Notes under the pieces: model-generated
Database searches by the model: none
What the model saw: the letters and a program-made list of their open reading frames with translations, nothing else
Told to the model about the DNA's origin: nothing
Assembly: GCF_004330295.1 (NCBI RefSeq)
Contig: NZ_SJOJ01000024.1
Coordinates: 19,288 to 83,287, forward strand
Source: Rahnella victoriana
GTDB taxonomy: Bacteria > Pseudomonadota > Gammaproteobacteria > Enterobacterales > Enterobacteriaceae
DNA: 64,000 bases
Direction: 5' to 3'
Made by a program: the position numbers and the translations under genes
In this document: positions 59,978 to 64,000 of the stretch, in pieces
Numbering within the stretch: the stretch's first letter is position 1
Layout of the letters: each line of letters opens with the position of its first letter

Positions 59978-62131
59978 TTAGTTACTTGCTGACTCATACT
60001 TATAATACGCGTACTTGCCATAATTATAATAATTTGATGTCCTGTTGATGACGGAGTTTAAAATCACGCCGCTGACACTGATATTATGCCGTGCGAATAT
60101 CTGAATACTGGACTCCATTTCCCTGACCGTGCTCATCTCAAACTTAGCCACAAGCAGTGAGACACCGGCATATTTCCCTATAATGGCGGCATCCGTCACC
60201 GCAAGGATAGGCGGCACATCCAGAATAATGACATCATATTTTTTGGATGCCCATTCTAAAAGTCCGGCGCATTCTTCTCGGAGTAAAAGCTCAGAAGGAT
60301 TCCGTGGGATTTTCCCACGCGTGATAATATCGAGACCTTCGACGGCCGTATTGTGTATTGCGGAGGAAAACTCCACGGTCCCGGCGAGAATATCGGACAA
60401 TCCGAACTCATTCATTTTATTGAATAAGATATGTGAATAACCTCTTCGCATATCCGCATCAATATATAATACCTTTTTGCCAACCTGGGTTATCACTGCC
60501 GCCAGATTGGAGCTGATAAATGTTTTACCCACATCGGGGCTGGCACCGGAAATCATCAATACCTTGGAGCCGGCTTCGAGCATCGTAAAATGTAACGATG
60601 TCCGCAGGTTCCTTAATGCTTCTATCGCGCAATCCGCCGGATTTTCCAGCGCAAGTAATCCTCCTGTCGGCGATGATTTTGTCCCTGTATGATGCTTTTT
60701 ATGTTGCCATAACGAAACAGGCACGCTGGAAAAAACATTTAATCCGATATCCTCAAGCATTTCTGCTGAATTTACCCCGCGTATCAGCGCAGTTTTAGCC
60801 AGTATAAATATCACTGATGAAACAGCACCCAAAAATGTGAAAACGAGAATAATGAGAAATTTACCAGGATTGACCGGCTTACGGGCGGTAGTGGCAGGAT
60901 CAATGATATGTACGGTGCCGATGGTGCTTGCCTTACTGATATTAAGTTCCTGCTCTTTGTCCATAAGTTGCATATAGACAATTTGTCCTGACTGGACATC
61001 GCGGGTGAGCCGGAGTATTTCCTGTTGCGTCAGCGGTAATTTATCCACTTTTTTTGCCAGCGCATTTTTATCATTTTCCAGAACCTGGATTTTCTCGCGC
61101 AACGCAGAATAGGCCGGATGTTGTTTTGTATACAGTTTAGAGACTTCAGTTTCTTTTAATATGAGCTGATTAATTTGCCCGTCAAGTTGCACCATATTCT
61201 CAAGCATTGACTTGGCTTCCAGCGTCAGGTCAACAGAATTATTCATGCTTCGGTATAAATTAAGTTTTGTTTCCGCCTTATCAAGTTTCTCTCTGACCAC
61301 GGGAAGTTGAGTTTTTAAAAAACCTAAACTTTTCTCTGCTTGTTCTGATTTTCTTTGAATGCTCTGTTCAGCATAGTTTTCGCTAACTTTTTGAACAATA
61401 TTTTTGATTTGCTCGGGGTCAGAACCGGTAATATTGATGGTCAGCAGGCCGGTATCTTTTCCCTGATCCCGGATCTGAATGCGTTTCTGCAATTCACCGA
61501 TAACTTCACTGACATCCCGTTTTTGTAATGAGAATGTATCCCCTGCCGATGATCGCAACTGAGTCACTTGCAGAGTCAATTCCGGTGTCGTAAGACGTTC
61601 CCCGACATTGCCTTGCGCAACGGCACCCGAAGGGGTGGTCAGGCGGTATTGATTACGCCCTAAGTTTTCAAGCGTGTAGATTTCCCCGGTCACGCGGTCC
61701 GTTGTCTCGAATCTTTCTACCTGCAATTTCGGCACTTCAGCTGACATTAAACGATGTAACTTATTCCCCAGAAAGGGGAAACCGTTGAACCCAATTTGGG
61801 TGTCTAAATTCAGCTGGGCGACAGTTTTTCCAATCAACGTTCTCGATGTGATTAACTGGATTTCTCTCGCGGACACAGGCGTTTCAGCGGGCAACAACTC
61901 AGAAAGCGTGCGCATCACGCTGTTGCCGTTCGCCGGTTCGACCTGAACCAAAGCATCCGCATGATATACGGGGGTAGAGAGAAAAGCATAAAGCAGGCCA
62001 GTGAAAGAAAACGCAGCTGTCACCATCACAATGGTGCGGATCCTGTCGATAAGAAAGCCCACTATCTTTCGTAAATCAAGTTCATCGCACGCGTTTTGTT
62101 TTCCAGATTTACTTTCGGATTTACCAATCAT
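59978..62131 (-). CDS. wzc: Polysaccharide co-polymerase and tyrosine autokinase Wzc
   Basis: A 717-residue inner-membrane bacterial tyrosine kinase that controls polymer length and export of capsule or colanic-type polysaccharide. A first membrane span lies near residues 32-52 and a second near 430-450, around a periplasmic domain with coiled-coil helices. The kinase domain has Walker A GASPDVGKT at 529-537, Walker A' VLYIDADMRRG and Walker B VIILDVPP. The C-terminal tail has seven tyrosines (NYYNYGKYAYYKYESASN), the autophosphorylation cluster. It overlaps wzb by 11 bases. Confidence 0.93.
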   Translation of the reverse strand: MIGKSESKSGKQNACDELDLRKIVGFLIDRIRTIVMVTAAFSFTGLLYAFLSTPVYHADALVQVEPANGNSVMRTLSELLPAETPVSAREIQLITSRTLIGKTVAQLNLDTQIGFNGFPFLGNKLHRLMSAEVPKLQVERFETTDRVTGEIYTLENLGRNQYRLTTPSGAVAQGNVGERLTTPELTLQVTQLRSSAGDTFSLQKRDVSEVIGELQKRIQIRDQGKDTGLLTINITGSDPEQIKNIVQKVSENYAEQSIQRKSEQAEKSLGFLKTQLPVVREKLDKAETKLNLYRSMNNSVDLTLEAKSMLENMVQLDGQINQLILKETEVSKLYTKQHPAYSALREKIQVLENDKNALAKKVDKLPLTQQEILRLTRDVQSGQIVYMQLMDKEQELNISKASTIGTVHIIDPATTARKPVNPGKFLIILVFTFLGAVSSVIFILAKTALIRGVNSAEMLEDIGLNVFSSVPVSLWQHKKHHTGTKSSPTGGLLALENPADCAIEALRNLRTSLHFTMLEAGSKVLMISGASPDVGKTFISSNLAAVITQVGKKVLYIDADMRRGYSHILFNKMNEFGLSDILAGTVEFSSAIHNTAVEGLDIITRGKIPRNPSELLLREECAGLLEWASKKYDVIILDVPPILAVTDAAIIGKYAGVSLLVAKFEMSTVREMESSIQIFARHNISVSGVILNSVINRTSNYYNYGKYAYYKYESASN

Positions 62132-62573
62132 GTTTCACCTGACGTTCTAAAACAGACTTCCAGCCGATAACAGATTCTTTTATAAGAGAGAACGCATATT
62201 CAAATGCGACAGCGCTTTTACCATAAGGATCGGGAATGTCTATTTTCTGGTTCCAGTAGCCTAATAACATGGTTTTGCCTCTGACTTCTGGCAAAAAATA
62301 ACTGACCGATGAGATATGTGCCTTTTCCATAATAAGAATCAGATCAGAATCATGGCACATCTCACGGGTTAATTGCCGTGCTTTATGGTTTTGCAACGAA
62401 AAACCATGTTGTTCAGAAATGCGGCTCGCCATCGCATCAGCACCGTCACCGGCCAGCGCGGAAATACCTGCGGAGTGTATTGCTTTGGCAGGAAGTAATT
62501 GCTGAAGCATGGCCTCGGCAATAGGCGAGCGACATACATTTCCGATACAGACAATTAATACGGAATTAAACAT
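62121..62573 (-). CDS. wzb: Low-molecular-weight protein-tyrosine phosphatase Wzb
   Basis: A 150-residue phosphatase that dephosphorylates Wzc. The active site CIGNVCRS runs from Cys9 to Arg15 (C-x5-R). The general-acid loop is DIPDPYGKS. The ATG at 62573 after AAAGGTGA is preferred; a GTG two codons earlier overlaps that ribosome site. It lies between wza and wzc and overlaps wzc. Confidence 0.93.
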   Translation of the reverse strand: MFNSVLIVCIGNVCRSPIAEAMLQQLLPAKAIHSAGISALAGDGADAMASRISEQHGFSLQNHKARQLTREMCHDSDLILIMEKAHISSVSYFLPEVRGKTMLLGYWNQKIDIPDPYGKSAVAFEYAFSLIKESVIGWKSVLERQVKHDW

Positions 62574-62584
62574 AGTCACCTTTA

Positions 62585-63724
62585 TTACCAGTTACGAAAA
62601 TAATGAGCAGTCTCCGTCATATCATGGACACCGGTAATAGTCGGCAATAACTGGCCTATCACGCGGTTCCATTTTGTGAGGGGTGCTGTCGTCACATAAA
62701 CAATATCGTAAGGCCGAAGCTGGAATTCGGTGCCCAATACCAGGGCTGTCGCATCGCTGGCATTTAACTGGTAGATATTGGCGATCTTATTTTTATCGCT
62801 GTTTTTCAATGTCCGTATGACAAAGATACCCGTCGCATCCGATGTGAGCTGATCGACACCTTCGGCGTTAGACAGCGCTTCGGTCAGGGTCATGCCACTG
62901 CGATCCATACGCAACGTGGTGGGCTTCTTCACTTCGCCCATGACAAAAATTTTCAGCTCGTCATTTCGCGGGATATACAAAATATCGCCGTCATTAAGCA
63001 GACGGTTCTGGCGCATGTCGCCGTTTTTCATTAATGCCTGCAAGGAAATCTGCTCTTTCCCGCCAGCATGGGACAAGACAACATTATTCCAGTCTGCCTT
63101 TTCAGCTAATCCCCCTGCCAGATTGACGGCATCCATCACGGTCATCGGGACATTTGTCACAGGCAATTGGCCGGATTTAACGACTTCGCCGGTGACATAG
63201 ACCTTCTGCGAGCGGAACGCAGCAACATTGACATCAACCTGAGGCGACTGAATGAACTGTGCAAGCCTGCCGGCAATGTCGCTACGAATTTGCGCTGTCG
63301 TCTTGCCTGCCACTTTTACCATGCCAATGTAGGGATAGAATATTGAACCATCCGCATTCACCCAACTCCCTGATTCTCCGGCGCTTCGATACTGGCCAGC
63401 GGGTGTAGTCAGTTCGGGATGGTCCCAGACCGTAATGGTCAATATATCTCCAACACCGATCTGGTATTGGTAATTTCTGATATGTTGATCCAGTTCATTA
63501 TTTACTGTTGCAACAACCGGCCGGTAAGCCAGCGTTTCGACAAGTTTCGGTGTTATAGGATATATATCAACAGCAGAGTTAATATCAAAAGGAATACCTT
63601 TTTCTTTAATGGTATTTTTATTTGATGTTTTTAAACTTATTCCCGGAGAAAGGGTGCAACCGCTCAACGCTACGGTAGCAGTTAATAAGATCATTGCGAT
63701 CTTAACTGAGACATCCTTATGCAT
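62585..63724 (-). CDS. wza: Polysaccharide export outer-membrane lipoprotein Wza
   Basis: A 379-residue outer-membrane channel through which polymer leaves the cell. The lipobox ALSGC puts the lipid Cys at 23. [19 protein letters not shown] is the polysaccharide-export (PES) motif, followed by SLBB domains including [16 protein letters not shown] and [16 protein letters not shown]. The C-terminal end ([14 protein letters not shown]) forms the outer-membrane helix. It is 11 bases before wzb and is the first of the three genes. The upstream region, to the window edge, is AT-rich and without a gene. Confidence 0.93.
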   Translation of the reverse strand: MHKDVSVKIAMILLTATVALSGCTLSPGISLKTSNKNTIKEKGIPFDINSAVDIYPITPKLVETLAYRPVVATVNNELDQHIRNYQYQIGVGDILTITVWDHPELTTPAGQYRSAGESGSWVNADGSIFYPYIGMVKVAGKTTAQIRSDIAGRLAQFIQSPQVDVNVAAFRSQKVYVTGEVVKSGQLPVTNVPMTVMDAVNLAGGLAEKADWNNVVLSHAGGKEQISLQALMKNGDMRQNRLLNDGDILYIPRNDELKIFVMGEVKKPTTLRMDRSGMTLTEALSNAEGVDQLTSDATGIFVIRTLKNSDKNKIANIYQLNASDATALVLGTEFQLRPYDIVYVTTAPLTKWNRVIGQLLPTITGVHDMTETAHYFRNW

Positions 63725-64000
63725 GGATTTCCATTGTTTTATTCGAAGTGGTTAGTTTGGCAATTTATAGGAACAGAAAGTAAAAAGCAACATAAGGAAA
63801 CAAAACAGAACGCTAAGTTTCACGGAAAAATAAAACACTGTGATGGATATAACAAATAGCGCGCGAAGCATATAAAAAACGAATTGATTAATTCAGCTTA
63901 AAATACCATTCAGATTAATAGCATCACTCCAGACCCAATTTATTAACACCTCATTCCTGCAACAGATTTAAAATTCATATATATCCTATAACACCGAAAC
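63725..64000. other. AT-rich leader upstream of wza
   Basis: These 276 bases have no gene I can support. They should hold the wza promoter or untranslated leader. I searched by eye for the ops/JUMPstart element (GGCGGTAG) reading towards wza and did not find it within the window. Confidence 0.5.

Noticed and set aside
60884..60891. GGCGGTAG, the core of an ops element, on the plus strand
   Set aside because: It lies inside wzc in the antisense direction and far from any polysaccharide leader, so it is a chance match.

Overview
This window is a chromosomal segment of an enterobacterium. Its core gene order, serA-rpiA-argP ... yggE-argO-mscS ... fbaA-pgk-epd ... tktA-loiP ... speA ... metK ... 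galP-sprT-endA-rsmE-gshB-yqgE-ruvX-yggR-yggS-proC-yggT-yggU-rdgB-hemW ... yggN ... yggL-trmB / mutY-yggX-mltC, matches the E. coli serA to mltC region as I know it, with several accessory blocks inserted. Protein similarity and the lactose genes suggest a member of the Yersiniaceae (Rahnella/Serratia/Ewingella-like). The genus is a guess from memory, not a result.

Layout: 1-2443 is core (serA fragment, rpiA, argP). 2472-7152 is an accessory block: a LysR regulator, a divergent short-chain dehydrogenase, and a large secreted M66 (StcE/TagA-like) zinc metalloprotease with four C-terminal repeats, bounded by two copies of one terminator hairpin. 7403-9928 is core again (yggE, argO, mscS). 10064-15708 holds lacI-lacZ-lacY (no lacA) with an E. 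coli-like operator, promoter and CRP site. 15845-21801 carries central carbon metabolism (epd-pgk-fbaA and tktA) with a Cra operator. 22050-23756 holds two tandem loiP-type M48 lipoprotein proteases. 24290-31347 is a chaperone-usher fimbrial operon ending in a two-domain adhesin. It sits where E. coli has speB, and speB is absent. speA, preceded by a small overlapping yqgB-like ORF, and metK with MetJ boxes follow. 35933-43036 is a second fimbrial operon, of the CS1/CFA-I/Cbl (alpha) class, with two tandem tip-adhesin paralogues and two chaperones. galP has two GalR/GalS-type operators and a CRP site. From 44829 to 59911 lies a dense run of conserved housekeeping genes. The right end (59978-63724) is a wza-wzb-wzc capsule/exopolysaccharide export operon read leftwards, whose glycosyltransferases are not in the window.

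Functional themes: sugar uptake and glycolysis under CRP, Cra, GalR and LacI control; polyamine and S-adenosylmethionine metabolism (speA, metK); and surface interaction (two fimbriae, a mucinase-type protease, polysaccharide export). I found no tRNA, rRNA, CRISPR array, insertion sequence, integrase or prophage gene. Nothing looks like an entirely new system. The least ordinary parts are the M66 protease unit, the duplicated-tip alpha fimbria, and small leader ORFs before speA and metK.
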